A stretch of 64,000 nt of DNA from Parasponia andersonii (lineage: Eukaryota > Streptophyta > Magnoliopsida > Rosales > Cannabaceae). The notes beneath the pieces are model-generated. The model searched no databases, was not told the origin of the DNA, and was given only the letters and a program-made list of their open reading frames with translations. The stretch is from positions 684,808 to 748,807 of the forward strand of contig JXTB01000102.1 in the NCBI GenBank assembly GCA_002914805.1, written 5' to 3'. Numbering within the stretch: the first letter of the stretch is position 1; every line of letters starts with the position of its first letter. Both the position numbers and the translations under genes were made by a program. Positions 1 to 12,238 of this stretch are shown piece after piece.

Positions 1-1105
1 AGATATTAGGTCTATACTTCTTCAAAAAAAATCTTTTGAATAAAAGAAGATATTCTAAAAATCCATCTAAAAACTTCTAAAAATTCTTTTGAACTTTAAA
101 AGATCATTGAAAGCTGTGCTAAATAGACTCTAAGCCAATTTATATTAAGAGTTAATTAGAACTGGATTTTTTTTTTACTAGAGCTTGAATTAAATAGATC
201 CACTTCAGTCCCCAACCGACATCAATATTTTGGACTGCATGAGATCAACACAATTGGGATCAAACATTTTTTTAGGTAATTACACAAAACTGGAAAAAAG
301 ACCAGAAAGGAAGGTGGGTTGTTAAGGCCTATCATGCTAATAATTAAGCTGTAAAATTAGGCTAGCCCAAAGGCCTACTAAGATTGTCCGAATTCCTTAT
401 AGGAAGAGCCAACCCTCCGTGTGTACAGTTTAGTTTTTGACTGAAATATTTGTTTGGCGGTAGCATAGAAAATTAAGAGAAAAGTGAGAAAGAGAAAAAT
501 TTGGAGCCAAATTTGGAGGCACCATTGGAGGTCATTGGAGTTCTTGAATTCTTACTTGAAGGTTAATTAAGATTTATATGCCCACACACCTCCGCACTTT
601 CAAGCTTAGTGTTTAGGAAGGAAGACTCTTTAGTTGAGATATGATATTTTATATGTATTTAGACCATAAAAATACCCATAATTATTTTTTTATGAAAATC
701 AAAATCCGGAAAAAATTTGTTTTCCGCGATTCCTCTCATTTTTGATTTTATCAAGTTTTTCATGAAATTTAACCAACACCAATGCCTACCATTTCCCTTT
801 TTCATTTCGAGTATTTGATTCTTTTTGTTCTTCGATTTTTTTGCATATTGCTATACTTTCCAAGATGAGAGAACTAAGTGTATTCATCTAATTCATTTGC
901 ACTTTTTCTAGTATATTACATCTGATCTACACTAATTGCAAATTCTAGGAATCACACTCAATCCAATCTTTATAAAATATTTCAACTAGTCCAATATGAT
1001 CCACGAATGTGTGGATTTGATTGATTACTTAGACTTGCTTAATAAGCCCTTATAATTAGGCTTAATATTAACCTTTTGTTTTGGATTAATTAGGGATTTT
1101 TTTTT

Positions 1106-1400
1106 AGCCAAAATGGCCAAATTTTGGAACATTGTTAGGAAAATGGTCATTTTTCTTTAAATCAATAGATAGATTTTAAAATTATTTGAAAAAATTCGTT
1201 TTTCTTATTTAATTAATAGATCAAAATATATTAATTTATTTTTAAAAAATTAATTTATTTTTTTTTGAAAATTGATTTATTTTTTTTGGAAAATTGATTT
1301 ATTTTCTACAAATAGATAAACTAAAAAACAGTTATTTATCAAAATAAAATTAGAAAATGGCTATTTATTAAATAGGTGTAAAAGAGGCCATTTTTTTTGA
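1106..1400. repeat. Palindromic AT-rich MITE-like element
   Basis: The ends are imperfect inverted repeats: the left side has AAATGGCCAAATTTT followed by AAATGGTCATTTTT, and the right side has AAATGGCTATTTATT followed by GGCCATTTTTTTT. The interior is short repeats of ATTGATTTATTT type. A stretch near 45.9-46.4 kb has the same style (TGGCTATTTTT / AATAGCTATTTTT). No target-site duplication could be fixed, so superfamily (Mutator-like) is a guess. Confidence 0.35.
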
Positions 1401-1515
1401 GTTGATCTAGAAAAAAAAAAAGGACATTCCTTATAAATACTAATTAATTATTAGAGTTCTATAGTAAAATGCCTGAATTTTAAGCCCATTTTTAGTAAAT
1501 ATTTGTGTTTCGAAT

Positions 1516-1730
1516 GTTATAGAAAAACGACCATCATATTAGTATATATGGAAAATATAAAATATGATGTGCCAAGCATAAAAATTAATATTATTAACAT
1601 ACAAATTAAAAGTGGTACACAAGTAGATATACCAAGTATAAAAATATAGATGTCCTACTATTTAGCTATAAAAAAAAAAAAAGAAAAATGAACATTATTA
1701 AAATGAAGTGTGAAAAATAGACAAATGCTC
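1516..1730 (+). repeat. Dispersed MITE-like repeat, copy 1
   Basis: The AT-rich block contains 'gatataccaagtataaaaat' and 'tatttagctataaaa'. The same order of motifs occurs at 15960-16345, and in reverse complement at 4690-4925. The shared layout supports a dispersed non-autonomous element; ends are approximate. Confidence 0.4.
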
Positions 1731-2242
1731 TAATTTCACCTTGTTTTTTGACCTTTGTGATTTTAAAAGTAATAACCATGTGTTGTGGCTTGTATAATAA
1801 CAACCAGTATAAAATTTCACAACTTACATGAATTATGAAAAGTATAGAAACTATATATATTTATATATTTATATATATGAGCCATAATCAAGTATTTATT
1901 TTTTTAGTTGTGGATTATTATCTAACGGTTACTATAATTTAAGTAGTTGAGGAAAAAAATAATAACAATAAATACACATTATTTAATATTTTCTCTCTCT
2001 ATATTTACTACAAAAAATATATATAATAAATTTTAATTGGACAAAACAATACTTATTATAGATAAGTAAAAAAAATACTAAATTTGTACTCTATGTATAT
2101 AATTTTGTAATATATTTAAAGATTGTATTGGTTACTTTAAGGGTAAAATAAATGTCTGATTCGCATGGAATACAAATTTTAGAAATTCAATGGAATTCAA
2201 TGTATACTTTGCAGATCGGATAGGATATACCAAAGCAAATAG

Positions 2243-2391
2243 TCTATCGGCCTAATAATTTCAATGGGCCTTTTAAGGAAACCCAATTAGATTTTGGTAT
2301 ACATTGAATTCGATTTTTTTGTATAAAAATATTGTAATCTATCGGGCAAGTAATTTCAATGGGCCTTTTAAGGAAACCCAGTTAGATTTTT
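2243..2391 (+). repeat. Direct repeat, unit about 53 bp, spacing 95 bp
   Basis: A segment reading TCTATCGG, then TAATTTCAATGGGCC and TTTTAAGGAAACCCA occurs at 2243-2296 and again at 2338-2391, with few differences. The spacer lies between the two copies. This looks like a local duplication; no function can be assigned. Confidence 0.7.
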
Positions 2392-4689
2392 GTTGCCAAT
2401 GGGAATTATAAGAATTGCATTGTTTTGTTGGCCTATGGCTATGGGTAAGTATTAGACAGCTAAGAAAATTGAACTGCAGCCACTTTGTGTGCGCAGGCAG
2501 AGAGAGATCCATAATAGGAGACAGTAAAGGACTACATAATAAATTATCGTGGGTAAAGAAATAACATATACTGACCACACACACGTACAGAGTACTCGAG
2601 GAAAAAGGGGAAAAAACCAAAAAAGAAAATAGAAAATAGTTGAATGCACAATGACGCCAAAGAGCACTTGCAATAGTTAGGTTGAATAAGATCACACTGT
2701 CTCTCTCAAAAGTGGATTGTTTGGATTTAGATTTTGTGTATACAAACGTGCTAATGTGACATAATGTACTAGTTGTGAGCATTTCCGAACATTAGATTTA
2801 TTAATTTTAATTAATTATCATATAAAATAAAATATGCATTTGATGAAAAAAAACAAAGGAGAATCTAATACAAATAGTATAAACGATCAACTAATTTAGG
2901 ATTTGCATGTAACTAATGAACATGAATAATGAAAAAAAAAAGGTGCAGATGGTTCAAATAGCATGCAAGCAACACAGCAAGAATAACCAGAGCTCTATTA
3001 AGCTCACTAGAGCTAGCTTGGTGGAATGAAATGGGATGAGGTGGGGGTGAAAATTAGATACTAGGTCAAGAGTTTGCTCTTAGAGTGTGAATTATTTTTG
3101 TTAGTTTTTAATAAATAGAGATCTTTATAATATAGATAAAAAAGAAGAGATATTGAAAATATAATAATTCTGAAACATTCACTATCGTTATTATTATATA
3201 CTACAAGTCTCTAGCCCAATTATATAGATGTATCTGTATGTCTTTTCCCACTTGCATGGAATACTCATTTTGGAGGGGGAACTCATGAGAGTCCCCAAGT
3301 TTCGGATACCATGTATAGTGGTGGGGTTTGCATCAACATTGGGTTCATACCTTCCTCTCTCTTTGGCCTTTTTTGATTTTTGGATTAAAATAAGAGTGCT
3401 CTTTTTTTTTTTTTTTGAGTGAAAATAAGGTGCCTTTTTTTGTTTACTAAATTGTGACACATATGCATAAATGGAGAAGATTTGATTAAGCATCATGAAA
3501 AGAGAAACAAAATCACTAGATGGGACACTCCCCAAAGGGGGAAAAAAAATTAATCAACTGGCAAATAAAAGTCAAAAGAGATATATGTAGTCCAATAAGT
3601 ATAAGTTAAGCTAAAGGAATCGGGTGCTTTATGAAGGTAAATTAAGGGCCGAAGTAAAAGAGTTTTAGCACTTAATTAATACTCATTTATGCTTGATATA
3701 TATGACTTATATTTTATATTTAGCACTTGGTATTGCTTTAACTTCCTTTCAACGTGTCTCATGATGCATTTGTTCCCCTTACTTTCAGTAGAGCTTTGCC
3801 TTACTTGAAACATGTGGTAATACTACGTAAAAGGCTTTTTATCAACTTATTGTATCTCTTGTACTTTTTATTAATAAATTTCGCCTTGTTGGGTGCGAAT
3901 GCGATCTGAATGCTTCTCATATCTCTTAATGCTTATAATTTCCCTAGTTAGGGGGACTTTGTTTTTCGTTAATGAAATCTAGTTTCTAGGTATATAGTGG
4001 AAAACTATGATATTCCAGTCTAGACTGCGTAATAGGACATATTCAATCGTGGACAACATGTTCTAGATGCATCAGATCAATTCGAAGAGGGAAAAAAAAC
4101 ACAAACATAACATAACAAAAGAAACCTAGATGCACCAGATCGATCCCTTTTACTTCTCATTCCACGTACCGAAAAGATCGTTCCAAAGCTTAAGTGATAT
4201 ATTGGGCCCTTAAATAGACGAAAACTAAGTACATGGGCCTCAAATTAATTGGAATAGAGAAATTTACACCATGTACCCGCTTTTGTGCCTCATATTCACA
4301 AATACCTGGCTTTAAATTTTGTTTCAAAAATATATGTTTTATGGTATAATCATATATAAAATATGAGTGATATACATTTAAATATAAATATTTCATATCA
4401 TTTATATTTGTTGTGTAATTTATAACAATGGTATACATTTTGAGATATATACCGATTTTTATGAATAATTTTCATTCATAAAATGTAGACCTCTGTACAT
4501 ATTTTATGTATAAATAATTTACATTTCTCCAAAAATAGGTATAAAAATATACTTTTGTAAAGAAAACTAAAAAATAAATATTCTTAAAAATATGCTTCAT
4601 AAAACGAGTATTTATGAACTTGTCTCATTGGAATAAATTATCAAAAAAAAAAATTAAGACATGCGTTACAATATAAATATGAGAAATTG

Positions 4690-4925
4690 GAGTGGCTATC
4701 TATTTTTTACACTTCATTTTAACATATGTCTATTTTTATTTTTTTTATAACTAAATGACTGATTATACGTACTTTTATACTTGGTATATCTATTATGTAT
4801 ATATACACAATAGTTTTAATTTATGTATCGAATATATGTATTTTTATATTGGGTATATCATATTTTATACTTGATATATTTGACAATCATTTTACTTCAA
4901 TATTTGAAAAACAGACCTACAGTTA
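4690..4925 (-). repeat. Dispersed MITE-like repeat, copy 2 (inverted)
   Basis: It is the reverse complement of the repeat at 1516-1730: 'tttttatacttggtatatct' and 'ttataactaaatgactg' match that copy in opposite orientation. It includes extra copies of the TTTTATAxTxGGTATATC motif, suggesting internal short duplications. Confidence 0.4.
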
Positions 4926-5976
4926 AAATGGACCCAAAATTCGGCCCTTTTAATATAAGCCTTGCAATATAAGAGTTAATTTGAGCTGCCTTTAACGAGT
5001 GAACATGAAGTAATATTTACGTTTTGTTACATTCTTCTTGAATGAGCACCTAGATGGGAAATACACTCTCACTTTATAATAATCATGGATTAGAATGGTT
5101 CTCCATGAGAGTTGCCATAAAACTCTCCTAATAAAACTCTCCTAGTATTAATACAGCAAAGTTGAATTCTTTTCCTCTCGAAATAGAAATCAGGTTCTAA
5201 AAATTTAGTCAGCATTAGTGTTTTTTTTTTCCCTGAAAGGAGCAGTACTAGGGTTCAAGAAGGGAAAGATAATGGAATAAAATACATGTATTACTATCTT
5301 TCAAGCTCAGAGATCTTGATATATTCTTTATTATATGGCCTAGTTAATGATTAGAAGAAAAACTCGTTGTTTCCCAAGTGACAAAAGAATATTACAAAGT
5401 ACTCAATTAAGAAATGTATGCAAAGACTGCGGTTTTCTTGAACTTGAAATGCACTTAAAGCAGACATAAGATCTCTAAATAATCCCCCGAAAGATGGCCT
5501 AAACCTTAGCAACTTCTTAATTCTCAATGAAGCAAAGTCATATGGCATGTGATGAAGGTAGAGGGCACAACACCCAATAAGGGCTTAATTATCCATACTC
5601 TTAGTTTAATCCCATGTGTAAAGATGACAGTTTTCAGTTTTGCAGCTCCTATATGTAATTGAATAGGGTTTTATATATGGTATTTTGCATTATTAATTTT
5701 TGTAATTAGGGTCGTTCCATAGTATTATGGGAGATGATTAATTAGCAAAATCGTGTTAGGAATTACATTTATTTGGACCGTTTGTTGATAATTAGATCAC
5801 ATCGTCGCTTGAGTTCGTCTTCTCCTAACTGAATGTTACATGGTGGGGTATGTCATATATAGCTGACATTACATTATTTGTTTATGTAATTTATTTTTGA
5901 ATATTGTTTTCAATAGGTTAAAAATCTTTATTCTAAAGTTTTGTTGATGATAAACTTTCATAGTTAGTTTATTCCA

Positions 5977-6435
5977 TATTGATGGAGGTTTTGTCAATAA
6001 TGATTTTAAGAAATTGTATGAAGTGACTTGTGTGTAAAAAAAGGTTAATAAAGTAAAAAAAAAATAAAGAGACAAGAATTTTATAGTGGTTTAGCCCCAA
6101 AAAAGATGAACCAACATCTACTGTTCTTTACTATTTTCTAGAAAATTACAAGAGTTTCTCTAAATCTCAAGGTGAGAGCAAAGAGAGAATTACAGAAAGA
6201 GTATACAGATTGGATGACTATGAGATGAAAAATTATGAGATTAGGCTTCCTTTATATTAGTGAGGATGGCTTTAGGTTTCCCAACTTTGCGAATTGGAAA
6301 CTATATAATAAAATATAATATAATATTGAGATTGGGTGACTACATAATAATTGGTAATTATTTCATCTTCAATTACTTAGTTGCCTTTTTTGGGGATTAG
6401 GTAGGTCAACTATTTGTGGTGGTCAAAAAACCACA
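5977..6435 (-). repeat. 3' LTR of the minus-strand Tat element
   Basis: About 459 bp, aligning along its whole length with 11785-12238. On the plus strand it begins TATTGATGGAGG where the other copy has TGTTGACGAAGG, so the terminal TG has decayed to TA. It ends GGTCAAAAAACCACA. Confidence 0.85.
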
Positions 6436-8159
6436 TAAAAATAGCCCCTTAGCTTTTAATACATCCTTGAAGTATTGAAAGCTTTCTTCGATAAAATAGT
6501 TAACCGCATGCCATTATGATCAATAGTTCTCGCTCAAGTCTTCAATTGAACTTGTTGTAAGTTCTTTTGATTCTTCTTTGTCGATGTCGACGATTGAGTT
6601 GATAAGTGTAAAGCAGTAATCAAATAGCGCTACTATACTCTTGTTGACATCTCTTTTTCATAGATAAATGAGTTCATCTTTTGTGAGTGTAATAAGGATC
6701 GAACTCTTAGTACATTGAAAAATGTTACTTCTCTAATAGCAAGAGCAAAAGTAAAATATGCAACTAAAAAGTGATCTTATTAATCTTCTATAGAAAATTA
6801 TGGAGAAGTAAGAAATGCTTAAGAACTATGTCGTTGTCGATGCAACTGTTTACTAGTAGAGCATTGAAGAGGCTACAAAGTCTTTCAAAAAAGATCTTTT
6901 CTCAACCATAAATTCGTAATAATACTCGCATTATAAAAGTATGGTTCTTATTTTGAAAGTCTTGATCTAGATGTGATGCTTTTATATTGAAATCGTCGTT
7001 GAAAAACAGCTCATAGTAGTTGAATTAATAAATGACATGAACCTTTTTTATGCTTTTTAGCAGTTTAAAAGGCTGTCATATTTGTCATATTTCTAATTTT
7101 CCTGCAAAATATTAAAAAATTAAAAAAATACTGAAAGTAAACAAAAATATAAAAAAATATCTAACCTTTAAGTTGCGTGTTGTATGGCTGAGCTCGCATT
7201 TTCTTTAAGATGCTTTGCTTCATAAAATAAGAATCGAGCTATTTCATAAGATAGATCCTTAGCTCATTATTCAATTGAATATGAATCATAGAAATCGTTA
7301 GGCCACCTTATATATTAACTTGAGGTTTTATGTTTGAAAATCTTCCATAAGGTATAAACCTGTAAGAGCTGATAGGTCATTCTAAAGATTCAGAATTCTA
7401 TGCCATGTTAATAACTTAAAAACAAGTTAAATAAATCTTTATGCTCTTACGATTCAAATCCAATAACTTAAAATGGATTTTAAGTATTAGGACAGGTTAT
7501 ATCACTTATGAAAAATAGCGAGCATGAGTGATGCAAACTCAAATGTGTTTTTCAAAAGTTTCATGTCAAAATAAAATGAATAACAATATATCATATCGAA
7601 TTATGGACATTTTACTTAGTCACTTGTTTATTTGAGAAGGAATATCACGCAATACAACATGCTAAGGTATGAAGTGAGGAGAAAATCTGAAGATTTTTAG
7701 GAATTGTAGAAATCCTGTGATCCAAGATTCCAACCTCTCTAATATTAACATTTGCATAGTTCATTAGAAAGCGAGTAGAAGATTACATAATCTACTGCCA
7801 CTACCCCTTGAGTTTTATAGTATTCGAAGACGGCCACAAAACTATAAACGATAAATCAATAGAATAAGACGTATTAAGATGATAAATTGAAAGAATAACG
7901 CCTTTATTAATCAATTCCAATAACGAATAATCCTCTCAGTTTTATGGTGTTGCAATAACTGCTATAAAACTATAAGTAGACAATGCATAAGAATGAAGAT
8001 AGATCGCAAGAAGAAAATGCATAAACTCTTATTGACAAAGTCATCAAAATATATAAAGATACCCCACAAGTTAGTAGTCACATAATAGTCGATACGAGAT
8101 AAAGAGACTTGAGAAGAATTACTGATAATAGCGATGAAAATTCATATAGTATAAAGACC

Positions 8160-8640
8160 TCTTACTTAGGGAGCTCGAATATGATGGAACTCGAATATAA
8201 TGGAACTTGAAAATGGAGAGCTTAATAATCGAATAAAGATATTGTAGAGGTTTTTTGAATGATCTCATCTAGGTCGAAGATAATAAATTCGAACATGGTA
8301 GAGAACTTGCATAATAGAAAGCTCAATAATCCAGAGATCTTGAAGGTCTGAGGAACAGAGTGAAGATCTCATCGAGATTAAAGATAGTGAGAAGTTTGAA
8401 TATAATAGAGAGCTCTTGTAATATATGATGAGAGCTCGACTATGAAGGGAAAGCTCATGTAATGAGGAGCTCATATAAAATAAAGAAGCTTGAATATAAA
8501 GGGAAAGGTCGCATAATGAGGAGCTTATATATAATAAAGAAGCTTAAATATGAAAAGCTTAAGAATCGAATAGAGATCTTGTTAAGGTATGATTAACTAA
8601 ATGAAGATCTCGTTGAAGTCCTATAGTTGTACTCATTCAA
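8160..8640. repeat. Degenerate tandem repeats in the Tat 3' untranslated region
   Basis: The motif GAGCTC followed by (A/G)AATATAA and variants such as GAAGCTTGAATATAA recurs many times, with diverged spacers. It sits between the end of the RNase H region and the 3' LTR. Tandem repeats in this position are known for Tat-lineage elements. Here they are too diverged for a fixed period. Confidence 0.5.
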
Positions 8641-8789
8641 TCTTATAGAGATATGTCTTGACCATAAAGTGTATATATATTCTCAACCTAGAGAGACATG
8701 CCTCAACCATAGGTGTGAGCTGACCAGAAAATTTTTCTCACTTACACGAGAACATCGATAATGATTATCAACTTCAGTAACCCCACATC

Positions 8790-10010
8790 CTTTATCGAGG
8801 CTAATTTAGCTAAGGCATCTACTTGGCTATTTTTCTTACGAGGTAGTAGCTCAATACTATATACAGTAAACATTGAGAAGAGACGTTGTACTTCTTGCAG
8901 ATAGACTAACATCTTCCGTCCTCTTACTTGATAATTACCAATTACTTGGCAAATAACTAATTAAACACCTCGATTATCTCTAACTTCATCTCTTGTGTAA
9001 ACTTAAGTCCAACAATTAGTGTTTCATATTCTACTTCATCATTCGATGCTAAAAATCAAAGCAAAGTATATAATGAATATTATATCCTTCTAGACTGATT
9101 AACATGCACCAGTTCTATTTCGTTTGACGATCTATCAACATAAAATTTTCACAACTTAGTTATATCCATTGTAAGTTTCTTAATTACTTCTGTGGAAAGA
9201 TCAACATCACAAGTAAACTCTACAATAAAATCTACAAAGGCTTGACCTTTAATCACAGTGCGAGGTCAAAAATTGATGTCAAATTGACTCAGCTCAACCG
9301 CCTACTTGAGTAATCATCTTGACGCTTCAGGCTTTTGCAAAACATATTTTAATAGAAAATTTGTGAAAACCTCAATGGAATGTGCATAGAATTATGGTCG
9401 AAGTTTTCTAGATGTAATGAGAAGTGCTAGTGCCAACTTCTCCATCTCTGGATATCTTATTTTGATATCAAGTAGTCTTTTGCTTACATAATACACAGGT
9501 TGATGTATATTTTTTTTCTTCTCAAATTAACGCAACACTTGTCGCATATTTAGAAATAGCAAGTACAAGTACAACTTTTCTCCTGGATTTTGCTTTGATA
9601 AGAGTGAAGAAGAACCCAAGTATTTCTTCAAATCTTAGAATGCCTGCTTACACTTCTCTATCTACTCTAACTTCTTCGAACCGTTTAACACCTCGAAGAA
9701 TGGTTGGTATTTGTCGGTTGATCTTGACACAAATTGACTTAGTACAGCCACTCTTCTTGCTAAGCTTTGCATATTTTTTTATTTACGAGGCGATTGTATG
9801 TCAATCAATGCTTGGATCTTTTGAGGATTAGCTTTGATATCTCGTTGATTGACTATAAATCCCCAAAACCTCCCAGATTCTACACCAAATGCATATTTTT
9901 GGGGGTTCAGCTTCATCTGATATTTTTGAAAAATTTTGAACATCTTATCAAAGTATTTAATAGGATCTTCAGCTTTCTTACAACATGTCATCAATGTAAA
10001 CCTCCATCGT
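8790..10010 (-). pseudogene. Reverse transcriptase stub and double RNase H of the Tat element
   Basis: Read on the minus strand, the YIDD catalytic box of reverse transcriptase is at 9998-9987 (E-V-Y-I-D-D-M). It is followed by the conserved block MKLNPQKYAFGVESGRFWGF (about 9910-9850). RNase H follows with PVYYVSKRLL, MEKLALALL and IKGQAFVDFIVEF (about 9510-9210). Then comes a second, archaeal-type RNase H-like stretch with FYVDRSSN and ASNDEVEYETLIVGLK, and SQVDALAKLAS near 8800. Stops occur within most blocks, and at least one frameshift follows YIDD. Upstream reverse transcriptase and protease are absent because gag joins directly to the YIDD region near 10020. No integrase motif was recognised downstream. 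Confidence 0.8.
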
Positions 10011-10024
10011 CTTGTCTGGTATAC

Positions 10025-11750
10025 TACCGTAGCCGCCCTTCTCTGATTAACCTTTTGATCTCATCTTTCAAGGTATAGCAGTTATTGATATATTGTCCAA
10101 TGTCATTATGATATTAGCATAAATATATTGGTGTGCTATCCAAAGTCACTCTTACTGATGTATGATCGTATAAATATAATCTATGGGTACACTCAGCTCG
10201 GTATAATTATTGAATCATAGGAGAGCCCTTAGAATCTCCTACTTCTTTGGTTCGGACTGTTTTTTAGTTGATTAATTGTTCTTCCTCTTTTTTGATTTCT
10301 TGTTATTATTATTAGTTGTTGTGGTCGCATCTTTAGTTATATCTTTTTCTCCTTCCTTTTTCGTTTTATAAAGATTCTCACAAGAAGATTCTATTGTTAA
10401 ATATCGACCAACTCTTCGATAGAAGTCCTCAAGAGTCCTATGTTCTTGCTCTAATAATTGTTCCCAGAGTTTAGTTTTTGGTCATACTCCGGCCATCATT
10501 AAAGTCAGGACTCTTCCTTCAAATAGGTTATTGATTTTCGTCAACTCCGAAGTAAAACAATTGAGATATGATCATAGAGTTTCCTTTAGACCTTGATGAA
10601 TAGAAGACAAGTTGATTACTAGAATATTAAAGTTCTTCGCAGCCTAGAATTGTCTTAAGAATACAGTTTAAAGCTACTGCTAGGACGAGATTGAATTAGG
10701 CTGAAGTCCTCAAAGCCACTTATTTGCTGCATCTATAAGGGTTACAGTAAAACATCTACAACATGTGAGGTCATCGACCAGATGAAGCTCTATCAAATCG
10801 TTGAAGTGATCCATGTGGTCCTGTGAATCAGTTTGCCCATCAAAAGAATTTATAGTGGGAAGTTTGAATCCAACAAGTAATGCAGCAACTCAAACTTCTT
10901 CATTGAATGATAATTGACGATATCCATCTACGAGTTCACCATCCCATCCAGTAAGTACATCTAATGTAATCCTTAGATTATGAACATTAATGCTAGGAGG
11001 AATGGTATTATTTCTTATTGGTAATAGAGGTGGTTTTTGGTCACTATTATGACGACATGAGACAGGTTGTCTGGGTAGGGTTTACAATGATCTTTGAGAA
11101 GATTCTATTGAAACTATTTGACGTGATGGAGTTCAGCTGTTATGATACACTATGGATTGCTCATGACTACCTCGATATCATTGTTCTAAGTGTTGTCTCA
11201 GGTCTATAGAGTTCTGTCTCAGTTCCCTACTTATCCTTTTAAAGAAACTTCTCGATTGATGATTCTGTTCATTTTTCTGATGGTCGCAGTTGGTAGGAGC
11301 TTTGCAAGAGGGTTTTCTACGATTGCGGTTTGTGCTGAAATTCCCAATACTGAATTCTTATGGTAAATTTATAACCTTGCCTTTCTCCTTAGAGGTGCAA
11401 TCTGTATGTCGCTCTTGCTAGGTTCTAGGTTGGTCGCGATTTCCCACTTCTTAAATCTGGATCTTCCTTTTGGGTCGTCGAGTATAATGATCTCTGGGGT
11501 GCTTCTGTTGTGATGATGTTACCATCTGTTCCTCAGCAAATGACCTCAAAGAATTATTGATCTATTTGGTGATTTGCTTATACGATCTTATCTCTAAACA
11601 ATATTCTTCTCAGGTGTAGTTACGACTAGTTGATCCTACTTAGGATCGACCTATGCAGCAATAGTACTTTAAGGTTGATTTTAGTTAACTTAAGTGTTTC
11701 TGGTGGTGTTTCTAGTGTTTACCATCATTGAATAGATGAAATTAACAAAT
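10025..11750 (-). pseudogene. Degenerate gag of the Tat element
   Basis: On the minus strand a conserved gag core is readable near 10880-10690: FKLPTINSFDG, DHMDHFNDLIELH, and TVTLIDAANKWL followed by a stop. Near 10140-10030 is the gag C-terminal region, with a nucleocapsid-like YHNDIGQYINNCYTLKDEIK and RLIREGRLR. The same core in a second element is readable at 50.7-50.9 kb, which confirms the family. Several in-frame stops break it. The product would have formed the retrotransposon's capsid-like particle. The C-terminal end is fused to the reverse transcriptase stub by an internal deletion near 10020. Confidence 0.75.
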
Positions 11751-11784
11751 ACTTTGTTAGAAAAGCCCTCCTTTTAGCGCTAAT

Positions 11785-12238
11785 TGTTGACGAAGGTTTT
11801 GTCAACAATGATTTTAAGAAATTACAAGAAGTGACTTGTGTGTGAAAATGGTTGATAAAGTAAAGAAAATAAGAAGACAAGAATTTTATAGTAGTTTAGT
11901 CCCAAAAAAGATGAGCCTACATTCATTGTTCTTCACTATTTTCTGGAGAATTACAAGAGTTTCTCTAAGTCTCATTGTGAGAGCAAAAAGATAATTACAG
12001 AGAGAGTATATAGTAAAGTGCTGTGAGATGAAAAACTATGAGACTGAGCTCCCTTTGTATAAGTGATGGTAACTTTAGGTTTTCCAACTTTGTGAATAGG
12101 AAACTACATAATAAAATACAATATAATATTGAGATTGGGTGACTATACAATAATAGGTAATTATCTCTTCTTTAATTAGGTAGTTATCTTTTTTAGGAAT
12201 TAGGCAGGTCAACTATTTATGGTGGAAAAAAAACCATA
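11785..12238 (-). repeat. 5' LTR of the minus-strand Tat element
   Basis: About 454 bp, starting TGTTGACGAAGG on the plus strand and ending near AAAACCATA. It matches 5977-6435 throughout. Next to its inner end the minus strand has the primer-site-like sequence. Its opening (TGTTGAC..AAGGTTTTGTCAACAATGA) also resembles the LTR at 56377-57033. Confidence 0.85.

Larger units (their letters stand above)
1..5976. other. AT-rich intergenic DNA without a gene
   Basis: I see no credible coding region here. The open frames are short, low in complexity and lack recognisable domains. The stretch holds small dispersed repeats, listed separately (a palindromic element near 1.1-1.4 kb, MITE-like copies at 1.5 and 4.7 kb, a direct repeat near 2.3 kb). 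No RNA gene was recognised. Confidence 0.6.
5977..12238 (-). mobile_element. Tat-lineage Ty3/gypsy LTR retrotransposon, internally deleted
   Basis: The element lies on the minus strand. Two directly repeated LTRs (11785-12238 as 5' LTR, 5977-6435 as 3' LTR) flank gag, a stub of reverse transcriptase and RNase H. Just inside the 5' LTR the minus strand has the primer-site-like sequence AATTAGCGCTAAAAGGAGGG, and inside the 3' LTR a purine-rich AAGGGGCTATTT tract. A second RNase H-like domain after the first is a hallmark of the Tat group. Protease, most of reverse transcriptase and integrase are missing, and there are many stops and frameshifts, so the copy is dead. No matching target-site duplication was found. 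LTRs share a family resemblance with the 49-57 kb elements. Confidence 0.85.

Noticed and set aside
2339..2782. 147-residue minus-strand open frame
   Set aside because: Phe/Ser/Leu-rich composition from AT-rich DNA, overlaps a local direct repeat, no recognisable domain.
6436..8160. Search for integrase in the Tat element
   Set aside because: No integrase blocks could be read between the RNase H region and the 3' LTR; the region seems non-coding or too decayed.
11018..11209. Plus-strand open frame within the Tat element
   Set aside because: It is the antisense of gag; a similar shadow occurs at 50377-50619 (both end in VVSGL), which only confirms that the two gags are related.
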